Assembly (NCBI GenBank): GCA_964599095.1
Contig: CAZREB010000006.1
Location: 186,001 to 250,000, forward strand
Direction of reading: 5' to 3'
Length of the DNA stretch: 64,000 bases
Source of the DNA: SZAS-79 sp964599095
Lineage (GTDB): Bacteria > Pseudomonadota > Gammaproteobacteria > Burkholderiales > SG8-39
Below are positions 34,914 through 46,196 of this stretch, one piece after another. The position numbers and the translations under genes are program-made. The notes below the pieces were generated by a model, which had not been told where the DNA came from, searched no databases, and saw only the letters and a program-made list of their open reading frames with translations. The stretch's first letter is position 1. Every line of letters begins with the position of its first letter.

Positions 34914-36260
34914 ATGCACAATCTCTGGGATGCCTGTTTGCGCCGCCTCGAACGCGAGCTACCGGCCCAACAGTTCAACACCTGGATCCGCCCTCTGGCG
35001 GTAGACCGGACCGCATCCGACCCCGGCAGCCTCACCTTGGCGGCGCCCAACCGGTTCGTGCTCGAGCTGGTGCGCGAGCGCTTTTCGGGTCGGATTGAAA
35101 AGCTGTTCCAGGAAGAAGGCCTCGGTACGCTTTCACTGAAACTGGTGCTTGCGAGAGGCGCCGACGGCGCGGTCAGGGTCTCTCCCGCCGTGCAGGCACC
35201 GACACCAGCCATTGCTCCAAGAGTACCGCAGTCTCTTGAACGCGCACGGCTCAATCCGGGATTCACTTTCGATAGTTTCGTCACGGGTAAAGCCAACCAG
35301 CTCGCCCGGGCCGCCGCCATCCAGGTCTCGGAGAACCCGGGCATCTCCTACAACCCTCTCTTTGTCTATGGAGGCGTAGGCCTGGGCAAGACTCACCTGG
35401 TCCAGGCGATTGGCAATTTCGTTGCCAACCAGCGACCCGACGCCAAGATCCGCTATATCCACGCCGAACAATATGTGACCGACGTGGTTCGTGCTTACCA
35501 GCAGAAATCGTTCGACGAATTCAAGCGCTACTACCATTCGCTCGATCTTCTGTTGATCGACGACATCCAGTTCTTTTCCAACAAGGGGCGCACGCAGGAG
35601 GAGTTCTTCTACGCGTTCAACGCCTTGGTCGAAGCCCACAAGCAGATCGTTATCACGTGCGATACCTATCCCAAGGAAATCTCGGGGATGGAAGAAAGGC
35701 TGATCTCCCGCTTCGGCTGGGGCCTTACGGTGGCGATCGAGCCTCCGGAGCTGGAAATGCGCGTAGCGATCGTCCTCAAGAAGGCTGAGGCCGAGTCGGT
35801 CGCCCTGTCGGAAGATATTGCGTTCTTCATCGCCAAGCATATTCGCTCGAACGTCCGGGAACTTGAGGGGGCGCTCAAGAAAGTACTTGCTTACTCCCGC
35901 TTCAATGCTCGCGAACTTTCACTCGATTTGGCAAAAGACGCGCTGCGCGACATCCTCAATGTGGCCAACCGGCAGATTACGGTAGAGAACATCCAGAAGA
36001 CCGTAGCCGAGTTTTTCAAGCTGAAGATTTCGGACATGCATTCGAAGAAGAGAACCCGCAACGTCGCCCGGCCCCGGCAGGTAGCAATGGCGCTGGCCAA
36101 GGATCTCACCCAGATGAGCCTGCCCGAGATCGGCGAGGCCTTCGGCAACCGGGACCACACCACGGTACTGCATGCCTGCCGGACAATCGCGAGCCTGCGC
36201 AAACAGGACGCTGTCATGAATCGCGACTACCTCGTCCTTGAACAGGTCCTGAAGGGATGA
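34914..36260 (+). CDS. dnaA: chromosomal replication initiator DnaA
   Basis: This AAA+ initiator of 448 residues opens oriC. Domain I starts MHNLWDACLRRLERELPAQQ, and a short linker (domain II, about residues 85-105) follows. Domain III has Walker A GGVGLGKTHLVQAIGN, Walker B LLLIDDIQFFSNKGR and the sensor regions. Domain IV carries the DnaA-box-binding helix-turn-helix with ALAKDLTQMSLPEIGEAFGN and RDHTTVLHACR. The ATG at 34914 is preceded by an in-frame TTG at 34911 that adds only one residue. It is the first rightward gene and marks the origin region. Confidence 0.98.
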   Translation: MHNLWDACLRRLERELPAQQFNTWIRPLAVDRTASDPGSLTLAAPNRFVLELVRERFSGRIEKLFQEEGLGTLSLKLVLARGADGAVRVSPAVQAPTPAIAPRVPQSLERARLNPGFTFDSFVTGKANQLARAAAIQVSENPGISYNPLFVYGGVGLGKTHLVQAIGNFVANQRPDAKIRYIHAEQYVTDVVRAYQQKSFDEFKRYYHSLDLLLIDDIQFFSNKGRTQEEFFYAFNALVEAHKQIVITCDTYPKEISGMEERLISRFGWGLTVAIEPPELEMRVAIVLKKAEAESVALSEDIAFFIAKHIRSNVRELEGALKKVLAYSRFNARELSLDLAKDALRDILNVANRQITVENIQKTVAEFFKLKISDMHSKKRTRNVARPRQVAMALAKDLTQMSLPEIGEAFGNRDHTTVLHACRTIASLRKQDAVMNRDYLVLEQVLKG

Positions 36261-36526
36261 CCCTGCGATGAACGGTACAAGCATTCTGCGGGGAAGGAAG
36301 GAATGACTGCGGACACTCCGAACCGCGAAAGCTGTGCACCGCCTGCGCATGGATTGTGGGTAACTCGACCTTCGCTTGTCCGCCGGAAAGTTACCCAAAA
36401 CAATCCACAAGCGATGCACAGGCCGGCGACCGCATCTGCCGGTTCGCAAGTCGCTGCATCAAGAGGGCTTTTCTTTTTATCCCCGGAAGTTATGCCCTCT
36501 ATTAACTATTACCAAGGATAAATAAG
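36261..36526 (+). other. putative oriC segment between dnaA and dnaN
   Basis: This gap has no gene. It holds DnaA-box-like sequences: TGTGGGTAA (36355-36363, one mismatch), TTACCCAAA (36391-36399), CAATCCACA (36401-36409) and TTATCCCCG (36477-36485), each two mismatches. The first and the middle pair form an imperfect inverted repeat (GGATTGT...GGGTAACT). An AT-rich tract follows (about 36470-36526), suitable for unwinding. Gene orientation flips just to the left, at rpmH/dnaA. The exact DnaA box upstream of dnaA may be part of the same origin. Confidence 0.55.
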
Positions 36527-37630
36527 ATGATTCTGGTAAAAGCGAAACGCGACGAACTCCTCGCCCCGCTCTCCGCGGTCAGCGGCATCATCGAACGTCG
36601 CCATACCTTGCCGATCTTGTCGAACGTTCTGATTGAAAAGTCAGGTGATGCGCTCGTTTTCCTCGCCACCGACATCGAGATCCAGATCGTCGCGCGCTCG
36701 ACGCTGGAGCAGGGCGGTGACGCAAAGGGCATAACGGTGGGAGCGCGCAAGCTTGTCGACATTCTGCGGGCCTTGCCCGACGGTGAGGTTACGCTGACGA
36801 CCCAGGACAAGCGATTGCAGGTGAAATCCGGTCGTAGCCGGTTCACGCTCCAGACCCTGCCCGCAGAGGACTTCCCTCGCCTGGCGCGACCGGCAGGCGA
36901 CGTTTCCAGGTTCTCATTGCCGCAAAAGGCGCTCAGGAAGCTGCTGGCCCTGGTCCAGTACGCGATGGCGCAACAGGACATCCGCTACTACCTCAACGGC
37001 CTCCTGCTCGTTGTCGAGGACAGGCAGCTCAAGCTGGTAGCGACCGACGGGCACCGGCTCGCCTACTGCTCGATGCAGCTGGAATCGGACCTCCCGCGCC
37101 AGGAAGTGATCGTGCCGAGGAAGACCGTCCTCGAGCTCTCGAAGCTGATGCAGGACACAGAAGACCCGGTAAACATCGAGATCAGCGCGACGCAGGCAGC
37201 ATTTTCCTTCGGCAACATCGAGCTCGTCTCAAAGCTGGTCGACGGCAAGTTTCCCGACTACACACGCGTGATCCCCAAGGATCACAAGAACACCGCGGTG
37301 ATCGACCGCGAGCTTCTTCGCCAGGCGCTTTCGCGGGCGGCCATCCTTTCGAACGAGAAGTTCCGCGGCGTTCGCTGGGTGCTCGCCGACGGAATCCTCA
37401 AGATCGTCTCGTCCAACGCCGAGCAGGAAGAGGCGAACGAGGAACTCGAGGTCAAATACACCGGGGCAGCGCTTGACATCGGGTTCAATGTCACCTACCT
37501 GCTCGACGTGCTCAACAACGTCGCGGGCGGCGAGATCGAGGTGAGCTTCGGCGATGCCGCCTCGAGCGCGCTGGTGCATTTCCCGGCCGAAAGGGATTTC
37601 AAGTATGTCGTCATGCCGATGAGAATCTGA
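36527..37630 (+). CDS. dnaN: DNA polymerase III beta sliding clamp
   Basis: This ring-forming processivity factor has 367 residues in three similar domains. It starts MILVKAKRDELLAPLSAVSG and has the first-domain segment RRHTLPILSNVLIEKSGDAL. The hydrophobic pocket region near the C-terminus ends in YVVMPMRI, close to the canonical VMPMRL. AAGGA lies nine bases before the ATG, within the AT-rich end of the putative origin. The order dnaA-dnaN-gyrB without recF is seen in many Betaproteobacteria. Confidence 0.98.
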   Translation: MILVKAKRDELLAPLSAVSGIIERRHTLPILSNVLIEKSGDALVFLATDIEIQIVARSTLEQGGDAKGITVGARKLVDILRALPDGEVTLTTQDKRLQVKSGRSRFTLQTLPAEDFPRLARPAGDVSRFSLPQKALRKLLALVQYAMAQQDIRYYLNGLLLVVEDRQLKLVATDGHRLAYCSMQLESDLPRQEVIVPRKTVLELSKLMQDTEDPVNIEISATQAAFSFGNIELVSKLVDGKFPDYTRVIPKDHKNTAVIDRELLRQALSRAAILSNEKFRGVRWVLADGILKIVSSNAEQEEANEELEVKYTGAALDIGFNVTYLLDVLNNVAGGEIEVSFGDAASSALVHFPAERDFKYVVMPMRI

Positions 37631-37646
37631 GAAAGGAAGGACCAGA

Positions 37647-40070
<2,424 letters not shown>

Positions 40071-40072
40071 TC

Positions 40073-40100
40073 GGGGCCGTAAATCCGGCCCCTTTGATTT
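40073..40100 (+). terminator. gyrB terminator
   Basis: A 7-bp perfect GC stem (GGGGCCG at 40073-40079, CGGCCCC at 40086-40092) with a 6-base loop and a T-rich tail TTTGATTT lies three bases after the gyrB stop. topB converges from the other side and ends at 40103. Confidence 0.75.
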
Positions 40101-40102
40101 CC

Positions 40103-42709
40103 TCAGGCCGCGCGCCTTTTCGGCGCGGTCTTCTTCGCCTTGGCCTTGGCCGGGACCTTCGCCTTGGTGGTCGATTTTGCCGGCTTGGCATTCGCGGCGG
40201 CCTTCTTGAGCGGGGCCGCAGGGGCCGCTTCTGACGGGTCGTTTACCGCGGGTTTCTTGGCCACAGCACCGGGCTTGGCGACCCGGGCCTGGAACTCGAA
40301 CCCGATCTTCCCGCCCGGAGTCTTGACCAGAAAGGCCTTGAAGGGCCGGCCCCTCTTTGAGATGAAGCGGGTGAGCAGGTCGGTCTTGCCTGTGGCGAGC
40401 AGCTTTTCCATCTGTTCGCGTTCGATCTGCTGCTGCAGGATGATCTTCCCGGAGCGGAAATCACAGGTACGCGGAGTACCGACGGCCTTTTCGCAGACGT
40501 AAGCCATGCCGGAATCGAAAACCCGCGAGCCGCATTTCGGGCAGGCACCGAGCGGAGCCTGGTTGCTGAAGTCGGGTGCTTCCCCCCCCTCATCCCCGGG
40601 CCGGGCCTGGCCGAAGTCGAACTCGATGGCCTGTTCGTCGTTGAGCTTCAGCACTGCGGCAAACGGGCGTCCCATCTTGCTGCGAAAGCCGGTCAGCGGG
40701 CCGATGGTCCGCTTCGTGATCAACTCGGCGATTTCCTCGGGCGCCCATTCGCGGCCCGAGATGACTTTCCAGAGGCTGAAATCGCAGGACTGGCACTGGA
40801 ACTTCCGGTAATTCTCCTGGACGACGCCGCCGCACTTCGGGCAAGGGGCATCGACAGTCGCAAACGCCGTATCGGGAATGTCGCCGCCCTTGATGCGCGC
40901 GACAAGGTCCCTGGTCACCGACTCGATATGCTCCATGAATTCGTCGCGCCTGAGCTTGCCGAGTTCCATCTGCTTGAGCTTGAACTCCCAGTCTCCCGTC
41001 AACTCCGGCGAGGTGATTTCCGATACGCCGAAATGCTTCAACGCGAACAGAAGCGAGAACGCCTTGGGCGTTGGCACCAGTTCCCTGGCGTTGCGGTGGA
41101 TGTATTCTTCCCGGATCAATCCCTCGATCACGGCCGCGCGGGTGGCCGGCGTGCCGAGCCCCTTTTGTCCCATCGCCTCGCGCAACTCGTCGTCCTCGAC
41201 CAGCTTACCGGCGCCCTCCATCGCAGAGAGAAGGGTCGCCTCCGTATAGCGCGCCGGCGGTTTGGTCTGGTTGGCCACCGACCGGATGTCGAGCGTTTTC
41301 ACCTTCTCCCCTGACTCGACGGCGGGAAGGTTCTCGTTGTCCTCCTGCGTGGCCTTGCCGTACACCGCCAGCCAGCCGGGGTTCTTGAGGATGCGACCCT
41401 CAGTCTTGAAATGGTGTCCCGCAACCTCGGTGATGCGCGTGGTCTGCAGGTGTTCGGCCGGCGGGTAGAACACCGCGAGGAAGCGCCGGACGACGAGGTC
41501 GTAGAGCTTCTGCTCGGGCTCTGAAAGATTCCTCGGAGCCTGCAGCGTCGGGATGATTGCGAAATGGTCCGAGATCTTGCTGTTGTCGAAAATGCGCTTG
41601 TTCGGCTTGACCCAACTGCTCTTCAGGATCTGCCCGGCAAAGAGGACGTATTGCCCCTCCTTGAGCATTTCCAGCGTCTTCTTCACCGTCGGCACATAGT
41701 CTTCCGGCAATGCGCGAGCATCGGTACGGGGATAGGTCAGGACCTTGTGCTTCTCGTAGAGTGCCTGCGCGAGGCCGAGAGTGTTCTTTGCGGAGAAACC
41801 GAACCGGCCGTTGGCTTCGCGTTGCAGGCTGGTGAGGTCGAAGAGCAGGGGCGAGAGCTGCGTCGAGGGCTTGGTTTCCTCGGTAACCGTCCCGGGCTTG
41901 CCCTCGCAAGCCGCACGGATCGCCTCGGCCTTGTTCGCGTCCCAGAGGCGCTCGGCCTTCTTTTCGGCGTCGTCCTGCTTTTTCCACGCTGCGTCGAACC
42001 AGCGGCCCGTGTATTCACCCGCCTTTGCGCCGAAGCGGGCGTGGACTTCCCAGTAGTCTCGGGGCTTGAACGCGCGAATCCTTTCCTCGCGTTCCACGAG
42101 GATCGCGAGTGTCGGCGTCTGCACGCGCCCGACCGTAGTAAGGTAGAAGCCGCCTTCCTTCGAGTTGAAGGCCGTCATGGCGCGCGTGCCATTGATCCCG
42201 ACAAGCCAATCGGCTTCCGAGCGCGACTTCGCCGCGTCGGCAAGTGCGAGCATTTCGCGGTCCGCGCGCAGCTTCTCGAACCCCTCGCGAATCGCCGTCT
42301 GCGTCATCGATTGCAGCCAAAGCCGCTGAATCGGTTTCTTGGTCTTCGCGTGCTGCACGATGTAGCGGAAGATCAATTCGCCTTCGCGCCCCGCGTCGCA
42401 GGCGTTCACCAGCGTGTCGACGTCCTTCCTCTTGATCAGGCGAAGCAGGACGTTGAGGCGCGGTTCGCTGCGCTCGATCGGCTTCAGGTCGAAATGCGGC
42501 GGTATTACCGGGAGGTTGTTGAATGACCACTTGCCTTTCTTGACATCGTGAGACTCAGGCAACGCGAGCTCGAGCAGGTGGCCGACGGCCGACGAGATGA
42601 CGCAGTCGTCGCTTTCGAACCAGTCGGCCTGCTTGGTGAAACCGCCGAGCGCCTTGGCAATGTCCGAAGCGACCGAAGGTTTTTCGGCGATGATGAGTTT
42701 TTTTCCCAC
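40103..42709 (-). CDS. topB: DNA topoisomerase III-type enzyme (TopB)
   Basis: This type IA topoisomerase of about 868 residues removes negative supercoils and decatenates DNA. The TOPRIM part has KKLIIAEKPSVASDIAKALG and VNACDAGREGELIFRYIV. The active-site tyrosine lies in HKVLTYPRTDARALPEDY. The C-terminus carries zinc-ribbon-like cysteine pairs (APCPKCGGVVQENY, then CQSC; later ACPKCGSRVFDSG) and topo C-terminal repeats such as FRSKMGRPFAAVL and ISKRGRPFKAFLV. It ends in an alanine/lysine-rich tail (PAKAKAKKTAPKRRAA). The GTG at 42709 gives the family start; an ATG at 42772 would add 21 atypical residues. Its neighbours smg and dprA are the usual ones in Betaproteobacteria. Confidence 0.93.
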   Translation of the reverse strand: MGKKLIIAEKPSVASDIAKALGGFTKQADWFESDDCVISSAVGHLLELALPESHDVKKGKWSFNNLPVIPPHFDLKPIERSEPRLNVLLRLIKRKDVDTLVNACDAGREGELIFRYIVQHAKTKKPIQRLWLQSMTQTAIREGFEKLRADREMLALADAAKSRSEADWLVGINGTRAMTAFNSKEGGFYLTTVGRVQTPTLAILVEREERIRAFKPRDYWEVHARFGAKAGEYTGRWFDAAWKKQDDAEKKAERLWDANKAEAIRAACEGKPGTVTEETKPSTQLSPLLFDLTSLQREANGRFGFSAKNTLGLAQALYEKHKVLTYPRTDARALPEDYVPTVKKTLEMLKEGQYVLFAGQILKSSWVKPNKRIFDNSKISDHFAIIPTLQAPRNLSEPEQKLYDLVVRRFLAVFYPPAEHLQTTRITEVAGHHFKTEGRILKNPGWLAVYGKATQEDNENLPAVESGEKVKTLDIRSVANQTKPPARYTEATLLSAMEGAGKLVEDDELREAMGQKGLGTPATRAAVIEGLIREEYIHRNARELVPTPKAFSLLFALKHFGVSEITSPELTGDWEFKLKQMELGKLRRDEFMEHIESVTRDLVARIKGGDIPDTAFATVDAPCPKCGGVVQENYRKFQCQSCDFSLWKVISGREWAPEEIAELITKRTIGPLTGFRSKMGRPFAAVLKLNDEQAIEFDFGQARPGDEGGEAPDFSNQAPLGACPKCGSRVFDSGMAYVCEKAVGTPRTCDFRSGKIILQQQIEREQMEKLLATGKTDLLTRFISKRGRPFKAFLVKTPGGKIGFEFQARVAKPGAVAKKPAVNDPSEAAPAAPLKKAAANAKPAKSTTKAKVPAKAKAKKTAPKRRAA

Positions 42710-42806
42710 GCGAAAAGAGGTGCCTGCCTTGGAAGGGGGCAGATGATAAGCGCAACCACAGGCCGATGACAACCGACCGTGTCACACGGCGCGATGTTTC
42801 GCGTGC

Positions 42807-43265
42807 TCAGTTCGGCAGGCGATTCTCCGCGCTCGCGAGCAGTTCCTCCGCGATCAGCCTGCTCGCGGGCGTTTCAAGATTCCACAACACCATCAATACA
42901 ATAAGTTTCAGCTGATCGAGCGACAACGCGCGCCCGGAGGCGGCCATCGCGCGCTCGATCACCAGCTCGCGCAGCGCCGGATCGAGCACGCCGATATCCT
43001 CCAGATGCATTACCAGCCCGCGGCACGAAGCGTCGAGCTTGGCGCACTCCTTGGGCGCATAGGCGCGGATCGCGTGTGCCGAGACCGGCAGCGGCGCGAG
43101 GCTCCGGTGCGGCGCATGCAGCACGCCCGCCAGCCAAGTCAGCGCTTCGCTGATATCCGATTCGTCAAACCCGGCGGCGGTAAGCTTTCTTGCTATCAGC
43201 TCGTTGTCTTGCGACAGGTCGGCCCGATGGCAGTTCTCGAACAGGTAAACAAAGATGTCGTACAT
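42807..43265 (-). CDS. smg: Smg family protein (DUF494)
   Basis: This 152-residue protein of the Smg/DUF494 family starts MYDIFVYLFENCHRADLSQD. Its characteristic segments are GFDESDISEALTWLAGVL and LDQLKLIVLMVLWNLETPA. Its biochemical role is not known. It is nearly always found beside dprA and topoisomerase genes in proteobacteria, as here: 18 bases after dprA and before topB. Confidence 0.92.
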   Translation of the reverse strand: MYDIFVYLFENCHRADLSQDNELIARKLTAAGFDESDISEALTWLAGVLHAPHRSLAPLPVSAHAIRAYAPKECAKLDASCRGLVMHLEDIGVLDPALRELVIERAMAASGRALSLDQLKLIVLMVLWNLETPASRLIAEELLASAENRLPN

Positions 43266-43283
43266 GGCGAGTTCTTCTTGTTT

Positions 43284-44354
43284 TCAGTTCAGGCGTTGAT
43301 AACGCCCGCCGGGGAGTGTTGCCACCAGCCCGTCGAGCTCAAGGCGCAGCAATTCGGCCGCGACAGCCTCCGCGGGAAGCCCCGCGCGCGCGCAAAGCGC
43401 ATCGATATCCACCGGGTCGAATCCCATGTGTTGCAGCAGCCCGATGGCTGGCGCGCGCGCAGGCAATGTCGATGCGTATCGCCAGTTGCCGAGCTCCGAC
43501 ATCACGTCTTCGGCGGTATCGACGAGTTTGGCGCCTTGCTTGATCAGCGCATGGCAGCCCTTCGACAGCGGCGAGTGGATCGAACCAGGGATTGCGAAGA
43601 CCTCGCGGCCCTGCTCGGTTGCAAGCCGCGCCGTGATCAGCGAACCGCTGCCCACCGCAGCCTCGACTACAAGGCAGCCGCGGGCCAGGCCGCTGATCAG
43701 CCGGTTGCGACGCGGGAAGTTGTGTGCCGCAGAAGGGGTTCCCACTGGGTATTCGCTCAGCAACAGTCCCCGCTCGGTGATTTCGACAAACAACGACGCG
43801 TTCGACCGTGGGTAAATGACGTCGATCCCGGTACCCAGGACCGCTATCGTTGACCCGGACCCGGCCAGCCCGCCTCGATGGGCGGCGGCGTCTATGCCGA
43901 GGGCGAGCCCGCTGACGATGGTCAGCCCGCCGTCGCTGAATGCCTTCGCAAAGGCCTCTGCGTTGCGGATTCCCTGCGCGGTGCCGTTTCGGCTGCCGAC
44001 TATCGCCAGTGCAGCCCTGTTCAGCAGATTCGGATTGCCCGCGGCATAGAGTACCGGGGGCGGGTCCTGAATTTCGAGGAGCAGGCGGGGGTATGCAGTG
44101 TCCGCAAGCGTTACAACATGATGCCGCGGCTGGGAGGCCCACTGCAGGGCGCGCTCCACTGCGGCCGAGGCAACGCCGGTCGTCAGTGCAGTTGCGGCCT
44201 CGCTGCCCGCGACGCTGGACAGGGCGTGCCTGTCGGCGGCGAGAATCTTTTCAGGCAGTCCGAACTCGTTCAGCAACCGGCGGATTGTCGCTGCGCCGAG
44301 GCCCGGCGTGAGGCAGAGAGTCAACCACGCTGCGAGCCCCTGGTCTTGTGTCAT
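43284..44354 (-). CDS. dprA: DNA processing protein DprA
   Basis: This 356-residue protein loads RecA onto incoming single-stranded DNA during natural transformation. An N-terminal helix-hairpin region precedes the Rossmann-like DprA core, which has LAIVGSRNGTAQGIRNAEAF, IVSGLALGIDAAAHRGGL and FPRRNRLISGLARGCLVVEA. A winged-helix-like C-terminal domain (about residues 290-350) follows. It lies 30 bases after the LysM gene and 18 bases before smg. No other competence genes are in the window. Confidence 0.95.
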   Translation of the reverse strand: MTQDQGLAAWLTLCLTPGLGAATIRRLLNEFGLPEKILAADRHALSSVAGSEAATALTTGVASAAVERALQWASQPRHHVVTLADTAYPRLLLEIQDPPPVLYAAGNPNLLNRAALAIVGSRNGTAQGIRNAEAFAKAFSDGGLTIVSGLALGIDAAAHRGGLAGSGSTIAVLGTGIDVIYPRSNASLFVEITERGLLLSEYPVGTPSAAHNFPRRNRLISGLARGCLVVEAAVGSGSLITARLATEQGREVFAIPGSIHSPLSKGCHALIKQGAKLVDTAEDVMSELGNWRYASTLPARAPAIGLLQHMGFDPVDIDALCARAGLPAEAVAAELLRLELDGLVATLPGGRYQRLN

Positions 44355-44384
44355 CCGGGCGGGCGGCGCAGTCGGGAGCAGGGA

Positions 44385-45458
44385 CTATGGGGTCTGGACG
44401 ACATCCAGTGGGTTGACCGGACGCGAGACGTTCATGACCAGAGCATAGGACACCCGGTCGAAAACGCGGAAGACGAACACCAGCCCGTAACGTTCATCCG
44501 GCACTTTCATTCCCGTGAGCGCGGTGCGCTCGATCGATCCGGAAAGCGAGCGCTTCTCGCCTACGACCGACCCTAGCCGCAGCAGCGCCAGTACATGGCC
44601 GACCTCGATGCCGTCGGCCTTTCCACGATTGAGCGTAACCACGGAATTCTTGCCGCCTTCGCCGACCGTGCCGACACCGCCGTAGATCGACATTACGCGA
44701 CCGGAAATCCGGGAACTCGGCGCGTGCGGCGCGTAATTCGGGACCTGCGGGACACCCGCGGCGACCAGGCGGTCGCCGACGGTAATTTCCTGGCTGGCGG
44801 CGATGATCTCGATGGTCGAGGGCTCGCCCTCCTTGCGGACACGCGCCGATCCGAGGAACGTGGCTTCGTATCCGACGGTGAGGTTGCTGTCCGGGTCCAC
44901 CAAGGCCTTGCCGCGCCGGTAGACATGCCAGGTTTCCTCTTTCGCCCCGGAGAGCCCGCGCGCATAGGCGACGTTGCCGGCACCCAGGATGACCCGGTTC
45001 GCCTCAGTGGCAACGATTACGGGAGCATTATCGAGGCCGTTGGGTTCAATCACCAGCGGGCGCGTCAGGTACGGCTCGATCAGCGTGGGAGGGATGCTGG
45101 GAATCGCCATGGTCGCCGACGATTCGGCGCGGATCTTCGGCGAGAGTTTTACTGTATCGGTGGGCGTAACGGCCAGTTGACCCTTGGTCCGATCAAGGAC
45201 CAGAACATCGCCGGGATAGATCCGGTGCGGATTCTTGAGGGTGTCTCGGTTCGTTTCCCAAAGCTGTGGCCAACGATGGGGGGACTCGAGATAGCGCTCC
45301 GCAATCGACCACAGGGTGTCCCCCGGGACCACGACGTACCGATCCGGCGCCGTGTTCTTGAGTTCACTTGGGGGCACCTGCGCCCAGACGCCGCCCGCGA
45401 GCCCGGAACAGGCGACAAAAGCGAGTGTTGTGATAGACTTACGCAACAGATGCAACAT
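44385..45458 (-). CDS. exported LysM-domain peptidoglycan-binding protein
   Basis: This exported protein of 357 residues starts with a signal peptide (MLHLLRKSITTLAF, cleavage likely after VWA near residue 26). One LysM domain follows, YVVVPGDTLWSIAERYL with the matching NPHRIYPGDVLVL. The remaining 250 residues are a conserved extension of unknown function, including GVGTVGEGGKNSVVTLNRGK and a C-terminal FRVFDRVSYALVMN. This LysM family is typical of the dprA neighbourhood in Betaproteobacteria. The ATG at 45458 has GGGGGC upstream; an in-frame ATG at 45554 adds a sequence that lies in the promoter region. Confidence 0.9.
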   Translation of the reverse strand: MLHLLRKSITTLAFVACSGLAGGVWAQVPPSELKNTAPDRYVVVPGDTLWSIAERYLESPHRWPQLWETNRDTLKNPHRIYPGDVLVLDRTKGQLAVTPTDTVKLSPKIRAESSATMAIPSIPPTLIEPYLTRPLVIEPNGLDNAPVIVATEANRVILGAGNVAYARGLSGAKEETWHVYRRGKALVDPDSNLTVGYEATFLGSARVRKEGEPSTIEIIAASQEITVGDRLVAAGVPQVPNYAPHAPSSRISGRVMSIYGGVGTVGEGGKNSVVTLNRGKADGIEVGHVLALLRLGSVVGEKRSLSGSIERTALTGMKVPDERYGLVFVFRVFDRVSYALVMNVSRPVNPLDVVQTP

Positions 45459-45537
45459 GGAGCCCCCGTTGTCCGGTCGGCTGGTCAAACCTGCTTGATA
45501 AACCCAATTGCCACCCAAATTTAGCATAAAGCCCAGA

Positions 45538-45574
45538 CAATTTACATACCGCATGAGATTGTGTAGGTAAATTG
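45538..45574. promoter_or_regulatory. putative face-to-face promoter pair between lysM and def
   Basis: The same 31 bp read as a promoter on both strands. Plus: TTTACA (45541-45546), 17-base spacer, TAGGTA (45564-45569). Minus: TTTACC (45566-45571), 17-base spacer, TATGTA (45543-45548). The ends form an inverted repeat CAATTTAC/GTAAATTG (45538-45545, 45567-45574). The boxes are only moderate matches. The site lies 80 bases from lysM and 30 bases from def. Confidence 0.4.
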
Positions 45575-45603
45575 CTCAGTCAGCAAGCTTATTTCCACTC
45601 CAA

Positions 45604-46107
45604 ATGTCGATCCTCAACATCCTGCGCTACCCGGACGCCCGGCTCCACAAGGTTGCCGCGCCGGTCACCGTTTTCGACGCCTCGCTCAAGAAGCTGGCCG
45701 TCGATCTGGCCGAGACCATGTATGCCGCCCCAGGGGTCGGCCTCGCGGCCTCCCAAGTGGACGTCCACAAGCAGGTCATCGTGGTCGACGTATCCGAGAG
45801 GCGAGATTCCCTCATTACCCTTGTGAACCCGGAGATCATCGAAAGCTCCGGCGAATCGGACATCGAGGAAGGGTGCCTCTCGGTTCCGGGTATCTACGAC
45901 ACGGTTCCGCGTGCCGAGCGCGTCAAGGTCCGCGCCTGGGACGCGAACGGCAACTCCTTTACCCTCGAGGCACAAGGCCTGCTTGCCGTTTGCATTCAGC
46001 ATGAGATGGATCACCTCAAGGGCAAGGTGTTTGTCGAGTACCTGTCGCAACTCAAGCAGACGCGCGTACGCGCGAGGCTTGCCAAGCAGCTCAGGAAAAG
46101 CGCCTAG
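45604..46107 (+). CDS. def: peptide deformylase
   Basis: This metalloenzyme of 167 residues removes the formyl group from nascent proteins. All three motifs are present: GVGLAASQV (motif 1), EGCLSVPGIYD (motif 2, metal-binding Cys), and QHEMDHLKGKVFVEYLS (motif 3, HExxH). It begins MSILNILRYPDARLHKVAAP. It is followed by fmt after 89 bases, the classic def-fmt pair. Confidence 0.97.
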   Translation: MSILNILRYPDARLHKVAAPVTVFDASLKKLAVDLAETMYAAPGVGLAASQVDVHKQVIVVDVSERRDSLITLVNPEIIESSGESDIEEGCLSVPGIYDTVPRAERVKVRAWDANGNSFTLEAQGLLAVCIQHEMDHLKGKVFVEYLSQLKQTRVRARLAKQLRKSA

Positions 46108-46196
46108 TGCCGGGGGGCTCGATCGCCCCCTGAATTGCCGGCCGGGCGGACATCGACGTCCATCGTCCCCTGCCGCCCTCCCAGCAGGTATCCCCG

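Noticed and set aside
46108..46135. A terminator between def and fmt
   Set aside because: A GGGGGC/GCCCCC stem is present but no T-tract follows, and def and fmt are normally co-transcribed.
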